A stretch of 64,000 nucleotides of DNA, taken from NCBI GenBank assembly GCA_965247065.1, contig CBDFGN010000006.1, positions 62,001 through 126,000 of the forward strand, written 5' to 3'. The DNA is from CBDFGN01 sp965247065. GTDB taxonomy: Bacteria > Bacteroidota > Bacteroidia > Cytophagales > Cyclobacteriaceae. Below are positions 7,971 through 18,193 of this stretch, one piece after another. Both the position numbers and the translations under genes were made by a program. Under the pieces are notes generated by a model that had not been told where the DNA came from, ran no database searches, and was given only the letters and a program-made list of their open reading frames with translations. Within the stretch, counting starts at the first letter, position 1, and every line of letters starts with the position of its first letter.

Positions 7971-10790
7971 TTGGAATGTTACATAAATCAACCGTTGTCG
8001 GGAGTTTCTAAAATCTACATTGTTGGCGTCTTGGTGCTGGGCTGTCAATCCCTCAGCGAGAGTCCAGATAGTCCTTCGCACTTGTTGGCGTTGGAGAAGT
8101 CGGCTATTGGTACTATAGATGACCCGGCCAAAAGAGCCAGCTACGAGGCTCTTATTATTTCTGACCCTAAGAGTGGCCAAATACCGCGGGGGATAAAACT
8201 AAGAGAATACAGGTTCTCCCAAACCCTGCGCCCCAGCCGATTGGCCAATACCCGCCAAACCCAGGACGGGTGGGATCAAAGGGGTCCATTTAATGTTGGA
8301 GGCAGGACCAGAGCTTTGGCCATAGACGTTACGAATGAGGATGTATTCCTTGCTGGCGGGACAAGCGGCGGTATGTGGAGAACCGAAGATGCTGGCGCGT
8401 CCTGGTCTAAATCTACTCATCCGCTGAATCTTCATAGTGCCACCTGTATCGCTCAGGATACTCGAGCCGGTCAGACCAATGTCTGGTATTATGGCACTGG
8501 TGAACTACGCGGGAATACTGCAAGGAGCGGTCCATCGGCGCCATTCCGGGGTGATGGGATCTTCAAGTCTACAGATGGAGGTCGAACTTGGGATATTCTG
8601 CCCGCTAGCAGTGACGGCCTCACCAGCAAATTTAATACTCAATTTCGTTATGTATGGGAAATTGTTGTGAACCACAGCCGGTCCGACATAGATGAGGTCT
8701 TTGCCGCTACTTATGGTGGAGTAGTAAGATCGCAGGATGGCAGAATTTCCTGGGAGGTTGTTTTGGGGGACGCCCTGCTTAACCTGCCCGATACTACCAA
8801 TCTGAACAATCAAGCAGGTGCACGTCTGACGGACGTTGTTATTACCGAGGATGGTATTTTGTACGCTACACTCGACCTTGATAGTAGCCCGAAAGGAGGT
8901 ATATATAAGTCCAGTAATGGAGCGAACTGGGTAGACATTACTCCGGATAATTTTCCAGCCGAGTTTAGAAGAACTGAAATTGGGCCTTCCTTCAGCAATC
9001 CTAATATCGTTTACTTTCTTAGTGATGCCGACCCGGCCCAGATTTGGAGATACGACGACAGTGGAATCGGCCTGAAATGGACGGATCTTTCACAAAACGT
9101 ACCGGCATTTGACCACCAGGTCGGGGATTTTGACGCCCAGAATTCATATAACCTGCTGGTCAGAGTGCATCCGTCAAATCCCGAGATTGTATTTGTGGGA
9201 GGTACCAATCTTTATCGTTCGACTGATGGGTTTACCACCTCAGAAAATACTGCCTGGGTCGGGGGATATAATCCTGATGCAGAGGGAATAGACAATTTCC
9301 CGGGACATCATCCTGATCAGCATGTTCTGCGCTTTTTTCCATCCAATTCCAGCAGGTCTTTGAGTGCTCATGACGGAGGAATTTCCGTTACTGAGAATAA
9401 CCTTGCTGAGCAAATTAGGTGGTCCGATCTCAATAATGGTTTTGTTACCAGTCAGTTTTACGCCGTCAATTTGGACCAGTCAGCTGTAAATAATTTGGTA
9501 ATTGGCGGAATGCAGGATAACGGAAGCCAGGCTACCACGTCGACAAACTTTTTCTCTGATTGGCAACGTATTTTGGGTGCTGATGGGGGTTATTGTGCTG
9601 TGGCAGGTGCCGGCTCGTATTTTTATTTCTCATTTCAGGATTCTCAAATATTCAGAGTTCGGTTGAATAATCAGTTCCTAATAACCGATTTCGCCCGGGT
9701 TGATCCGGTGGGAGGTGGAGACTCCCCCGGTCAGGGTTATTTATTTATTAATCCCTTTGAATTGGACCCTATCAATAATAATGTGATGTACCTGACTGGC
9801 GGAAACATTGTTTGGAGAAATTCAAATCTCTCTCAAATACCCACCGGGTCTAGAAATCCAACAATTTTAAACTGGACTAAGTTGGATAGGACCGAGATCA
9901 TGTTGGGCCAGATAAGCAGCATTTCAGTTTCCAGAACACCTCCCCATGTGGTCTACTTTGGAACAACACAGGGCCAGGTTATGAAGATCACAGAAGCCAA
10001 CCGGCCCGATTATCAGGTGCGGGATATAAGTGCTGCCGAGTTTCCTCAGAATGGTTACGTTGCAAGTATTGCCGTGTCTAAGGCAGACGCAAATCAGTTA
10101 ATAGTTGTTTTTTCCAATTACAATGTGCAAAGTTTGTTCTTCTCATTGGATGGAGGGAATGGCTTTCAGGCTGTTAGTGGCAACCTGGAAGAAAATTCTG
10201 ATGGATCAGGAAACGGCCCGTCAATACGTTGGGCGGAGATCATACCAATGAACGATGGCGGGTTCACCTACCTGGTTGCAACCAGTACAGGCCTGTACCT
10301 TACTCGCCAGTTGGAGGGGGTAAACACCATATGGACACCAGAAGGGGAAGAGACCATTGGAAATGTCGTGGTTCCAATGGTACGCTATCGCTCTCTGGAC
10401 GGCATGGTGGTTGCTGGCACTCATGGCAATGGGGTCTACACCAGGAAATTCAATCAGGTGCTTCCGCTTGAGGAATTGCCAATTGCCCCAATAGTGGAAC
10501 TGGGTCAGAATTATCCCAATCCATTTGATCAACTTACCACTATTCCCTTCAATGTGCCTGAAGACGGGATTGCTCGAGTTAAAATCTATGATCCGCTCGG
10601 TAGAGAAGTTAAGACCCTTCTATTAGCCACGCAGTTCGCTGGTCGCGGGGAAATCACCTGGGATGGCACCAACGTAAACGGAGTGACCGTATCCGACGGT
10701 ATTTACATCTACAACCTGGAGTACACTCCCTCCAGTTCGGATGATAGGAACGTAGCGCGCAGAGCCAGGAAAATGATCCTAAGAAGGTGA
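7971..10790 (+). CDS. T9SS-exported BNR/sortilin-like propeller protein
   Basis: 939 residues. After a short hydrophobic N-terminus (IYIVGVLVLGC, which also resembles a lipobox), the body carries repeated BNR/Asp-box motifs such as STDGGRTW, SSNGANW and SLDGGNGF, typical of sialidase/sortilin (VPS10-like) beta-propellers. The last ~90 residues are a type A T9SS sorting domain: NYPNPF, then VKIYDPLGREV, WDGTNVNG and DGIYIYNL, ending in basic residues. The protein should cross the outer membrane by T9SS. The start is uncertain: TTG at 7971 is used because it precedes the hydrophobic segment and follows a GAGG; no ATG is available there. The target of the propeller cannot be told. Confidence 0.88.
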   Translation: MECYINQPLSGVSKIYIVGVLVLGCQSLSESPDSPSHLLALEKSAIGTIDDPAKRASYEALIISDPKSGQIPRGIKLREYRFSQTLRPSRLANTRQTQDGWDQRGPFNVGGRTRALAIDVTNEDVFLAGGTSGGMWRTEDAGASWSKSTHPLNLHSATCIAQDTRAGQTNVWYYGTGELRGNTARSGPSAPFRGDGIFKSTDGGRTWDILPASSDGLTSKFNTQFRYVWEIVVNHSRSDIDEVFAATYGGVVRSQDGRISWEVVLGDALLNLPDTTNLNNQAGARLTDVVITEDGILYATLDLDSSPKGGIYKSSNGANWVDITPDNFPAEFRRTEIGPSFSNPNIVYFLSDADPAQIWRYDDSGIGLKWTDLSQNVPAFDHQVGDFDAQNSYNLLVRVHPSNPEIVFVGGTNLYRSTDGFTTSENTAWVGGYNPDAEGIDNFPGHHPDQHVLRFFPSNSSRSLSAHDGGISVTENNLAEQIRWSDLNNGFVTSQFYAVNLDQSAVNNLVIGGMQDNGSQATTSTNFFSDWQRILGADGGYCAVAGAGSYFYFSFQDSQIFRVRLNNQFLITDFARVDPVGGGDSPGQGYLFINPFELDPINNNVMYLTGGNIVWRNSNLSQIPTGSRNPTILNWTKLDRTEIMLGQISSISVSRTPPHVVYFGTTQGQVMKITEANRPDYQVRDISAAEFPQNGYVASIAVSKADANQLIVVFSNYNVQSLFFSLDGGNGFQAVSGNLEENSDGSGNGPSIRWAEIIPMNDGGFTYLVATSTGLYLTRQLEGVNTIWTPEGEETIGNVVVPMVRYRSLDGMVVAGTHGNGVYTRKFNQVLPLEELPIAPIVELGQNYPNPFDQLTTIPFNVPEDGIARVKIYDPLGREVKTLLLATQFAGRGEITWDGTNVNGVTVSDGIYIYNLEYTPSSSDDRNVARRARKMILRR

Positions 10791-10909
10791 TCAGACCGGA
10801 TTTTGGCTTAGGGCGGGGAATGGGTATTCGTCTTTTGTCTGGCTCTTGTTATTTGAATTGGTTACCAATTTTCATTGTACCTTTGGCCGGTTAAATTCCT
10901 TATTGGAAA

Positions 10910-11869
10910 ATGGCAGAGATTGGTACCGATATTTATAAAGCAAAAAGCATTCTTGAACGGGGCAAGTTGGTATCTATTCCCACTGAAACGGTATATGGTT
11001 TGGGTGGTGATGCCTTAAATCCAGGCGTTGTTTCCTCCATATTTAAGGTTAAGCAACGTCCATTTTTTGACCCCCTAATTGTTCACACCAACTCAGTTAA
11101 AAAGGTGGCCTCGTTAGTCACCCGAATCCCAAAGGAACTTCTTGATTTGGCCAATCATTTTTGGCCAGGACCTCTAACTCTCCTACTTGAGAAGAAAGAA
11201 ACGGTTCCCGACTTGGTTACGGCCGGGATGGCACGAGTGGGGATTCGCATTCCAAATCACCCTTTAACACTGGGCCTTCTAGAAACCTTGGAATTTCCCT
11301 TGGCCGCCCCCAGCGCCAATCCTTTCGGATACGTTAGTCCAACCAAGCCATCCCACGTAAATGCCCAGTTAGGCAACAAGATCTCCTATATCCTCGATGG
11401 TGGAGCGTGTCAGGTGGGCATTGAGTCTACTATCGTAGGACTCGATAATTCGGATATAGTTATTTATAGGGAAGGGGGGATTGGCATAGAACGGATCTCA
11501 AAAACTCTGGGGAGGGTGGTGAAGATCTACGACCATTACGAGGATCGGTTCATTTTGCCCGGTATGCTGAAGAGCCATTACTCGCCATCGAAAAAGCTGG
11601 TTGCTGGAAACTTGGAAAAACTCCTAAAGGATTATGATGCCCATGATGTGGGACTCATTTCATTTCGCAATTATTATCCCCAAGTCCGAAGAGGAAGCCA
11701 GGTAGTGCTTTCGGGATCTGGCAGTCTGGATGAAGCGGCGCAAAACCTCTTTACCGCCCTTCGAAAACTGGACCATCAACCGATAACAACTATTTTGGCA
11801 GAGCTTGTCCCGAATCGTGGACTTGGAAGAGCTATAAATGATCGTCTGAAACGTGCTTCCTTTAACTAA
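10910..11869 (+). CDS. tsaC: L-threonylcarbamoyladenylate synthase, Sua5/YwlC type
   Basis: Makes threonylcarbamoyl-AMP from threonine, bicarbonate and ATP for the t6A37 modification of ANN-decoding tRNAs. 319 residues with two parts: an N-terminal YrdC domain (SIPTETVYGLGGDA, KQRPFFDPLIVH, APSANPFGYVSPT, IESTIVGL) and a C-terminal Sua5 domain (PGMLKSHYSP onwards). The extra domain makes it the Sua5/YwlC form rather than the short E. coli TsaC. Nine bp upstream of pgk, so probably co-transcribed. Confidence 0.94.
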   Translation: MAEIGTDIYKAKSILERGKLVSIPTETVYGLGGDALNPGVVSSIFKVKQRPFFDPLIVHTNSVKKVASLVTRIPKELLDLANHFWPGPLTLLLEKKETVPDLVTAGMARVGIRIPNHPLTLGLLETLEFPLAAPSANPFGYVSPTKPSHVNAQLGNKISYILDGGACQVGIESTIVGLDNSDIVIYREGGIGIERISKTLGRVVKIYDHYEDRFILPGMLKSHYSPSKKLVAGNLEKLLKDYDAHDVGLISFRNYYPQVRRGSQVVLSGSGSLDEAAQNLFTALRKLDHQPITTILAELVPNRGLGRAINDRLKRASFN

Positions 11870-11878
11870 ATAATTTTA

Positions 11879-13066
11879 ATGAACACACTTAATGAATTCA
11901 ATTTTAGGGGAAAGAAAGCCTTGATCAGGGTGGATTTCAACGTTCCTTTGAATAAGAATTTCAGAATAACAGATGATACTAGGATCACGGCAGCCGTACC
12001 GACCATAATCAAGATTCTCGATGATGGAGGCTCGGTGACCTTAATGTCTCATTTAGGAAGGCCGCAGAAAGGCTCGGAAAACAAATTTTCTTTAAGACAT
12101 TTAGTTGCTCCCTTATCCAAAGTGTTTGACCGTGAGGTGAAATTTGCCGACGATTGTATTGGCGAAGATGCTAGGAATTTGTCGTCTGCGCTTCAGCCAG
12201 GTGATATCCTACTTTTAGAAAATTTGAGATTCCACAAGGAGGAAACTGCAGGAGATGAGGGATTTGCCAAGCGATTGTCTGAGTTGGGAGACGTGTTTGT
12301 GAACGACGCCTTTGGCACAGCGCATAGGGCGCATGCCTCTACCACAATTGTAGCCCGTTTCTTTGAGGACAAAGTTGCCGGGTACGTTTTGGAAAGAGAG
12401 TTGGATAACGCAGGTCGAGTTATGAAAAAAGCGCAGAAACCCTATACAGCCATAATGGGCGGAGCTAAAATATCAGACAAGATCCTGATCATCGACAAGC
12501 TTATGGATAAGGTTGATAATCTGGTTATTGGAGGGGGTATGTGCTTCACTTTTTTCAAGGCCATTGGAGGAAACATTGGTAAATCCCTGGTGGAAACTGA
12601 TAAATTGGATTTAGCCAGGGAACTGATTCAAAAGGCCAAGGATATGGCAGTGGATTTGCACTTACCCATTGACTCGGTAATTGCTGATGCTTTTGATAAC
12701 GACGCGAGAACAGATGTCTCACAGAATCATGCCATTCCGGACGGCTGGATGGGGTTGGATTTGGGTCCGCAATCTCGTGAGGTCTTTAGCCGAATTATTG
12801 AAAAATCCAAGACGGTACTCTGGAATGGGCCTATGGGTGTATTTGAAATGCCCAACTTTTCGGCGGGAACTATAACGATCGCGGAGGCAGTTGTAAGGGC
12901 GACAGAGATGGGTGGATTCTCACTGATCGGAGGAGGAGATTCTGCAGCCGCCATTAATTCGCTGGGGTTTGCGGACCAGGTGTCCTATGTGTCGACCGGT
13001 GGAGGGGCGTTGCTCGAATACATGGAAGGAAAGGAATTGCCGGGAGTAAAAGCTCTTCAAGGGTAA
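11879..13066 (+). CDS. pgk: Phosphoglycerate kinase
   Basis: Glycolytic and gluconeogenic enzyme transferring phosphate between 1,3-bisphosphoglycerate and ADP. 395 residues, normal length. The N-terminal signature is KKALIRVDFNVPL, followed by SHLGRPQKG, LLLENLRFHKEE and NDAFGTAHRAHAS. The C-terminal nucleotide domain has AIMGGAKISDK, WNGPMGVFE and the conserved GGGDSAAA. Follows tsaC closely on the plus strand and is convergent with recQ. Confidence 0.97.
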   Translation: MNTLNEFNFRGKKALIRVDFNVPLNKNFRITDDTRITAAVPTIIKILDDGGSVTLMSHLGRPQKGSENKFSLRHLVAPLSKVFDREVKFADDCIGEDARNLSSALQPGDILLLENLRFHKEETAGDEGFAKRLSELGDVFVNDAFGTAHRAHASTTIVARFFEDKVAGYVLERELDNAGRVMKKAQKPYTAIMGGAKISDKILIIDKLMDKVDNLVIGGGMCFTFFKAIGGNIGKSLVETDKLDLARELIQKAKDMAVDLHLPIDSVIADAFDNDARTDVSQNHAIPDGWMGLDLGPQSREVFSRIIEKSKTVLWNGPMGVFEMPNFSAGTITIAEAVVRATEMGGFSLIGGGDSAAAINSLGFADQVSYVSTGGGALLEYMEGKELPGVKALQG

Positions 13067-13078
13067 CTGTACCTAGGT

Positions 13079-14986
13079 TCAGCCTGTATTTTTGGCCAAC
13101 TTCAGCTGTCCGAATTGGTCATAGGCAATTTCCCGATTATCGAGCATCGCTCGGATCGTTTCTAACAGCTCCTGCTCATTCTCCGGGCTGAATTGATCCA
13201 ATATTTTTGAAGGTGATGTCTCCGACTGATGCAGGATCTTTAGGATTGCCGTCTTGTAATTCCTGAAAGATTCCTTGATTTCCCCGGATGAACAATTATC
13301 ACATATCCTGCATTGACTGTATGACACTTCTCCGAAGTATTCTTGAATCTGCTGGGTGCGGCACCTGGTTCGGTTGGTCAGAAAGTGAACCATTGAATTC
13401 ATCTTTTTGAGGTCATTGTCCTTCCTACCTTGCAGTTGTTTCAATCCAATTGGCAGTCTTGAAGAATCCAAACGAGGACTGAGAAAAGTAATTTGAGGTT
13501 TCGTTGATTGCCGTACATAATGGATTATCCCCTGTTTATGCAGTTTGTTCAGATCTCTGATAACTGCATTTAGATCCAATTCAGCATAGTTAGAAATCTT
13601 TGTTTCAGAGATACTGGTAAACTCAGAGAACAAGTCTCCGCCGTACATTCTGAGTAAAGTTTGGATTGTTGGGTCTAGCCCGGGGTTGGCAATTTGGAAG
13701 CGGTAGAGCTCATTTTTATCAGTTTCGATCATAACTCTGGAAGGGTGATGGAATGCCCGGTTGAGATGTAACAATTCGTTTTCCTCAAGCTTTTTCAAGG
13801 CATTGTAAGTTTCCAACGTATTCAATTTGAAGTGAGCACAAAAAGCGTCCAACTCAAAATCAAAGCTAGCAAGATGCCCACTGCCCACGGCCAACTTGAA
13901 ATGATTGGCGACACATTGATAAACCTTTTTGATGAACTCGGGTTCCGGATAAGCCTGGGACACCCAGGTTTTCAAGGAGGTAATATCATTTTCATGGTAG
14001 AGCAGGATTGCATGGGACTTCCGTTGATCCCGACCGGCTCTACCCGCCTCCTGATAATAGGATTCTAGGTTTTCAGGAATATCCCAATGTATGACCAACC
14101 GAACATCCGGCTTGTCAATGCCCATCCCAAAGGCATTGGTTGCCACGATTACTCGAAATCTGTTATCAAGCCATCGATCTTGGATCCCAGCCCGTTCCTC
14201 GCTCGACAATCCTCCGTGATAAAAATGGCTTTGTATTCCTTGGCTAGATAGTTCTTTTGCCAAAGTTTTGGTTGATTTTCGTGTACGGGTATAAACTATG
14301 GCCGATCCAGCAACATTGTTCAATATTCTAACCAGTTTCTTCTCCTTGTCTTCCTCCTTTGAGACTGAATAAGAGAGATTGGCTCGACTATAGGACTGCT
14401 GAAATATGGCAGGATCCTTTAACTTCAAATTCTCGACTATATCCTGCCGAACCTCCGCAGTTGCTGTCGCCGTGAGTGCTATGATTTTTGATTCTGGTAG
14501 CAGGCCTCGGAAGTCGGGTATTTGAAGGTATGCAGGTCGGAAGTCATACCCCCATTGAGAAATGCAATGGGCCTCATCTACAACCACTAGGCTTATGTTC
14601 ATTTCGGGTGCTCTTTCTTTTAAAATATCGGCGCGAAGGCGCTCTGGAGAAAGGTACAGGAACTTCACCTCCCCATATCGGCAATTGTCCAAGATTGTAT
14701 CAATTTCCCTGGAGGTCATGCCCGAATAAATGCAATGAGCACGGACCCCATTCTGTCGCAATCGATCAACCTGATCTCGCATCAGCGCGATCAAAGGAGA
14801 AACTACTAGGGTAAGACCGTCTAGAATAAGACCAGGAACCTGAAAACACAAGGATTTACCGCCACCCGTGGGCATCAGAGCCAAAGTATCCTTTCCCTCC
14901 AAGACTGCGGTGATGACGTCCTCTTGAAGAGGTCGGAAGGATTGAAAACCCCAAATTGACTTAAGTATGTCCTTTGGACTGGGCAA
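13079..14986 (-). CDS. recQ: ATP-dependent DNA helicase RecQ
   Basis: 3'-5' DNA helicase for recombination and repair. 635 residues. Walker A MPTGGGKSLCF and DEAH box VVDEAHCISQWGYDFRP are clear, as are TNAFGMGIDKPDVR and the arginine-finger motif QEAGRAGRD. The RecQ C-terminal zinc site is visible (Cys in RCRTQQIQEYF and CRICDNC). No HRDC domain is obvious, as in shorter Bacteroidota RecQ proteins. The start is TTG at 14986, preceded by AAAGGG; it lies 10 bp after the OmpA-family gene stop, so the two may share a transcript. Confidence 0.95.
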   Translation of the reverse strand: MPSPKDILKSIWGFQSFRPLQEDVITAVLEGKDTLALMPTGGGKSLCFQVPGLILDGLTLVVSPLIALMRDQVDRLRQNGVRAHCIYSGMTSREIDTILDNCRYGEVKFLYLSPERLRADILKERAPEMNISLVVVDEAHCISQWGYDFRPAYLQIPDFRGLLPESKIIALTATATAEVRQDIVENLKLKDPAIFQQSYSRANLSYSVSKEEDKEKKLVRILNNVAGSAIVYTRTRKSTKTLAKELSSQGIQSHFYHGGLSSEERAGIQDRWLDNRFRVIVATNAFGMGIDKPDVRLVIHWDIPENLESYYQEAGRAGRDQRKSHAILLYHENDITSLKTWVSQAYPEPEFIKKVYQCVANHFKLAVGSGHLASFDFELDAFCAHFKLNTLETYNALKKLEENELLHLNRAFHHPSRVMIETDKNELYRFQIANPGLDPTIQTLLRMYGGDLFSEFTSISETKISNYAELDLNAVIRDLNKLHKQGIIHYVRQSTKPQITFLSPRLDSSRLPIGLKQLQGRKDNDLKKMNSMVHFLTNRTRCRTQQIQEYFGEVSYSQCRICDNCSSGEIKESFRNYKTAILKILHQSETSPSKILDQFSPENEQELLETIRAMLDNREIAYDQFGQLKLAKNTG

Positions 14987-14996
14987 ACCCTTTACT

Positions 14997-16217
14997 CTAT
15001 TCGTATTCTATGTCAATTACCTTGAACACCACCCTGCGGTTCAGGCGCTTGCCCTTTTCCGTACTGTTGTCCGAAATGGGTTGATTCTCACCCAATCCAA
15101 TGGTTTCAATTCTGGAAACTTCAATCCCGCGATTGACTAGATACTCCCTAACTGCTTCGGCTCTCATTTCAGAAAGGTTGAGGTTGTACAATTCTGTGTT
15201 GGTGTTATCGGTATGTCCTTCAATCACAATCTTCAGGTTCAGATTTTGCATCAATAAGTTATAGAGATGATTGAGTTCTACAAATGACTCCGATTGCAGT
15301 TCGGCCTGATCGGATGTGAAATACACGTTCTTTAAGGTAATTGGCTTATTTATCTCCAAATCAGCGAAATAGTTGTCAATGGTATCGAGGGGTTCTGTTG
15401 TTTTGGCTAAATCGACGGGTTTTCTGGCATTTCCAAGAGTCATCACGCTAACATCGTCGACAAAGTAGTATGCGTCATTAAATAGTATTGAGTTAGGGTT
15501 GGAGACTACTTTCTCCTTAGTGGTCTTTTTTCTTCTGGAAAAATTTCCGATTGTGATGAATCTTTCACCTCCCCGGCTGACAACGGTGCCCGAAACGCGT
15601 TCCCACTCCACCTGGTTTTTTAGTATCTGATCGGGGCGATTCTTTATTTGGGCCTTAAGAATTGTGAAAACCTCCTTTTTTAACAGGTTCGTTTCATCAT
15701 CCTTTAGGCTGGATACATATGCCGGGGTGAACAGATAAGAAAACGGGTCGTGCATGGATAGGTGACATCCTAAATCTGAAATTGCCAAGGTTCTATTCTC
15801 AGCCAAGCTGACATAGAACTCAATGTAGTAGGTAGTGTCTCTTGTTAAGGGCTCCAGGAGTTCCACCTGGATAAATTCCCGGTAATACTCGTAGTCGTCT
15901 GAAAAGGCTATGAACCCGGCATAAGCAGAACCTGTTCTAGGCTCCTGAAAACCTAAGTAGTTTGCCGGAACAGAAGAAATTTCCGCTGTTGATGATTTGT
16001 GAAAGTAATCTGCCGGTACGGAACCTGCGTCAGTGGCGAAGCCTTGCCAGGGCACCGCCAGGTACAATTGGCTAATCGCTGTTGGCGGTTGTACATTCTC
16101 CTCAAAGCTTGGATTGGGAACGAGATTGTTTTGGCCCAAATCTTGGCCTAAAATAGGGTTCAGGGCAAGCAAGGCCCAGGTTGAGCTCTGTAATATGATT
16201 ATGCCAAAACGCCTCAT
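14997..16217 (-). CDS. OmpA-family cell-envelope protein
   Basis: 406 residues with an N-terminal signal peptide (MRRFGIIILQSSTWALLALN). The first ~280 residues are a jelly-roll-like exported domain (NLVPNPSFEE near the start, a common opening in Bacteroidota carbohydrate-binding-like domains). The last ~110 residues are an OmpA/MotB peptidoglycan-binding domain: KNVYFTSDQAEL, VIEGHTDNTNTELYNLNLS, RAEAVREYL and RLNRRVVFKV. Probably an outer-membrane or periplasmic protein tethered to peptidoglycan. Upstream of recQ by 10 bp, with no obvious functional link. Confidence 0.9.
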   Translation of the reverse strand: MRRFGIIILQSSTWALLALNPILGQDLGQNNLVPNPSFEENVQPPTAISQLYLAVPWQGFATDAGSVPADYFHKSSTAEISSVPANYLGFQEPRTGSAYAGFIAFSDDYEYYREFIQVELLEPLTRDTTYYIEFYVSLAENRTLAISDLGCHLSMHDPFSYLFTPAYVSSLKDDETNLLKKEVFTILKAQIKNRPDQILKNQVEWERVSGTVVSRGGERFITIGNFSRRKKTTKEKVVSNPNSILFNDAYYFVDDVSVMTLGNARKPVDLAKTTEPLDTIDNYFADLEINKPITLKNVYFTSDQAELQSESFVELNHLYNLLMQNLNLKIVIEGHTDNTNTELYNLNLSEMRAEAVREYLVNRGIEVSRIETIGLGENQPISDNSTEKGKRLNRRVVFKVIDIEYE

Positions 16218-16344
16218 GGCCTTTCAAGGAATCTCTAGTCAATCTGATAAATATACATTAAACGCAGGATTTGGTGGGTGAAATCTATCCGCAACTCCAA
16301 CGATTAAATAGTTCCCTCTGATCAAAATACAAATTTTGGATCTA

Positions 16345-17100
16345 TTATAATACGTATGGAACCAGGGCCCTCCGATTACGAGGATAACTTTCAAAATGAG
16401 ATTGATACCATCTGTGATGGGAAAGCGCTCGTGGCAAGAGATTAGCGGTTGTAAACAGTGCGAACGCCAATCCTGGGAGTGACCAAGTCAGAATGGCCCA
16501 TCCTGACCATTCCAAAATTTCTCCTAAATAATTTGGGCAAGAAACCCACCTGAAAAGGCCACCGACTGGAATTTTGTAAACTCTCTCACCACGGTTCCGA
16601 AGCGAGCCCAAGATCCTATCGGAATTCTTATTAATTAGGTAACCAAAGTAAAAAAGGACTGTACCGGAAATCATCCGGGGATCACTTAACCATTCCAGGT
16701 CGTAAGTTCCGGAAAGGTGAAAAAGATAGTGGCCGTTTATGAATCCATTTATGCTGTTAAAAATTATCGCCATAATCACCAGGAGTAGGGGATAATGCTT
16801 GTCCCCGTTTTTCAAGGTGAATGGATATATGAAAGTCCGGTGCAGGTAGTGACTCTGCCATATCAAGATAAATAAGGTCAAAATTAGATTGTTGTAAGCG
16901 GATGCCGCGAAAAACTGCCAAGCGATCACGGCGACCGCCGGTAACTCCATAATTATCCAGGCAAATTTGGTCTTGATTGATGGCCCCCACCCGTCCCGGA
17001 GGAACCTTCCGTAGGGGGCGGAGACCCAAAATAGGGAGCTGATAACCACAATTGATAGGCCTAACTGGGTGTGCAATAGCATTTTATAGACCTCATCCAT
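16345..17100 (-). CDS. Steroid 5-alpha-reductase-like (DUF1295-type) membrane enzyme
   Basis: 251 residues with about six to seven hydrophobic segments. The C-terminal part carries the steroid 5-alpha-reductase / methyltransferase-like pattern: GERVYKIPVGGLFRWVSCPNY LGEILEWSG, then a late HHRWYQSHFESYP and PRNRRALVPYVL. This family has NADPH-dependent reductases of lipid or sterol double bonds and isoprenylcysteine methyltransferase relatives. The true substrate cannot be inferred. Stands alone; the next gene upstream is 316 bp away and divergent. Confidence 0.85.
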   Translation of the reverse strand: MDEVYKMLLHTQLGLSIVVISSLFWVSAPYGRFLRDGWGPSIKTKFAWIIMELPAVAVIAWQFFAASAYNNLILTLFILIWQSHYLHRTFIYPFTLKNGDKHYPLLLVIMAIIFNSINGFINGHYLFHLSGTYDLEWLSDPRMISGTVLFYFGYLINKNSDRILGSLRNRGERVYKIPVGGLFRWVSCPNYLGEILEWSGWAILTWSLPGLAFALFTTANLLPRALSHHRWYQSHFESYPRNRRALVPYVL

Positions 17101-17416
17101 TAAATGGTGCGTTGGTTATTTCGGAAGCTTCTTATCAGCATCAGTGGCGTGCAAGTGGTAATCAAATAGGAAAATCCCAAGTTTATCTTTCCAGCGTAGG
17201 CTTAACGATCACACTTAAATCATCACGCTTTGCCACCAACAGTTTTGATTGCTAGGGAAGGACTGAATATATGGGCATTCGGGCGAATGATTCGCATTGA
17301 CAATCAAAATTTGTAATCAAACCCATGGAATGTAATAATAATAGATAAGTTCTAATTTCTTTATATTCATCTGTTCATCCAGTTTGCTCAGTATCTCGTA
17401 TAGGTAAATCAAGTTT
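17101..17416. other. Divergent intergenic region, no supported gene
   Basis: 316 bp between the reductase-like gene (minus) and the NRDE-protein gene (plus). AT-rich. Two related TTTTGATTG/CAATCAAAA segments near 17240-17310 form an imperfect inverted repeat that could bind a regulator. No RNA gene or conserved ORF was seen. Confidence 0.3.
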
Positions 17417-18193
17417 ATGTGCCTGATTCTATTTGCCTGGAAATGCCATCCCCGTTACCACCTGATAGTGGCCGCAAATCGAGATGAGTTCTTCAAAAGA
17501 CCTTCGGCCCCGCTATCCTTTTGGAAAGAACATCCCGGGGTCCTGGCTGGTAAGGATCTAAAGGCCGGTGGAACTTGGTTAGGGCTGAACGAATCCGGCA
17601 GATTTACTGCCATTACAAACTACCGGGATCTTTCTAACATTAAGGAGCACGCTCCCTCGAGGGGAGCACTGACTTTGGATTACTTGACCGGTTCATCCTC
17701 TGCTAAGGATTATCTGTCTGAAATTGCCGCTGTTGGGCACCACTACAATGGATTTAACCTCGTGGTAGGGGATTTGAGGGAATTATTTTATTATTCTAAC
17801 GTCGAGAATAACATCCAGAAGCTCGAACCCGGCATTTACGGATTGAGTAATGACTTGCTAGATACAGATTGGCCTAAGGTGAAACGGGGAAGACAAGTCT
17901 TTCGATCTTTATTGACCGAGGATGAAATTGAGCCAGGTGATTTGATGGACCTTTTAGCCGATGAGGAAATGGCCGCCAATGAGGATCTTCCTGACACTGG
18001 CGTTCCCGTGAACTGGGAACGTGCGCTTTCCGCGATTCACATAAACATAGATGATTATGGCACGGTTAACTCCACCGTTCTTTTGGCCTCACCAACGTCG
18101 TTTTATCTGAAAGAAAGATCATACAACAAGCCTCAGGGAATTTCCGACGACAAAGAATTCCGGGCAAGGTGGTCATCGGTTATCCGGGTCTGA
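17417..18193 (+). CDS. NRDE (TANGO2) family protein
   Basis: 258 residues. Begins with the family opening MCLILFAW, contains the name-giving motif AANRDEFFKRPSAPL, and GGTWLGLNESGRFTAITNYRD. NRDE/TANGO2 proteins are Ntn-hydrolase-like with a conserved Cys at position 2. The animal relatives are tied to membrane lipid and haem handling, but bacterial function is not settled. The 3' end overlaps the convergent monooxygenase-fold gene by 14 bp. Confidence 0.92.
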   Translation: MCLILFAWKCHPRYHLIVAANRDEFFKRPSAPLSFWKEHPGVLAGKDLKAGGTWLGLNESGRFTAITNYRDLSNIKEHAPSRGALTLDYLTGSSSAKDYLSEIAAVGHHYNGFNLVVGDLRELFYYSNVENNIQKLEPGIYGLSNDLLDTDWPKVKRGRQVFRSLLTEDEIEPGDLMDLLADEEMAANEDLPDTGVPVNWERALSAIHINIDDYGTVNSTVLLASPTSFYLKERSYNKPQGISDDKEFRARWSSVIRV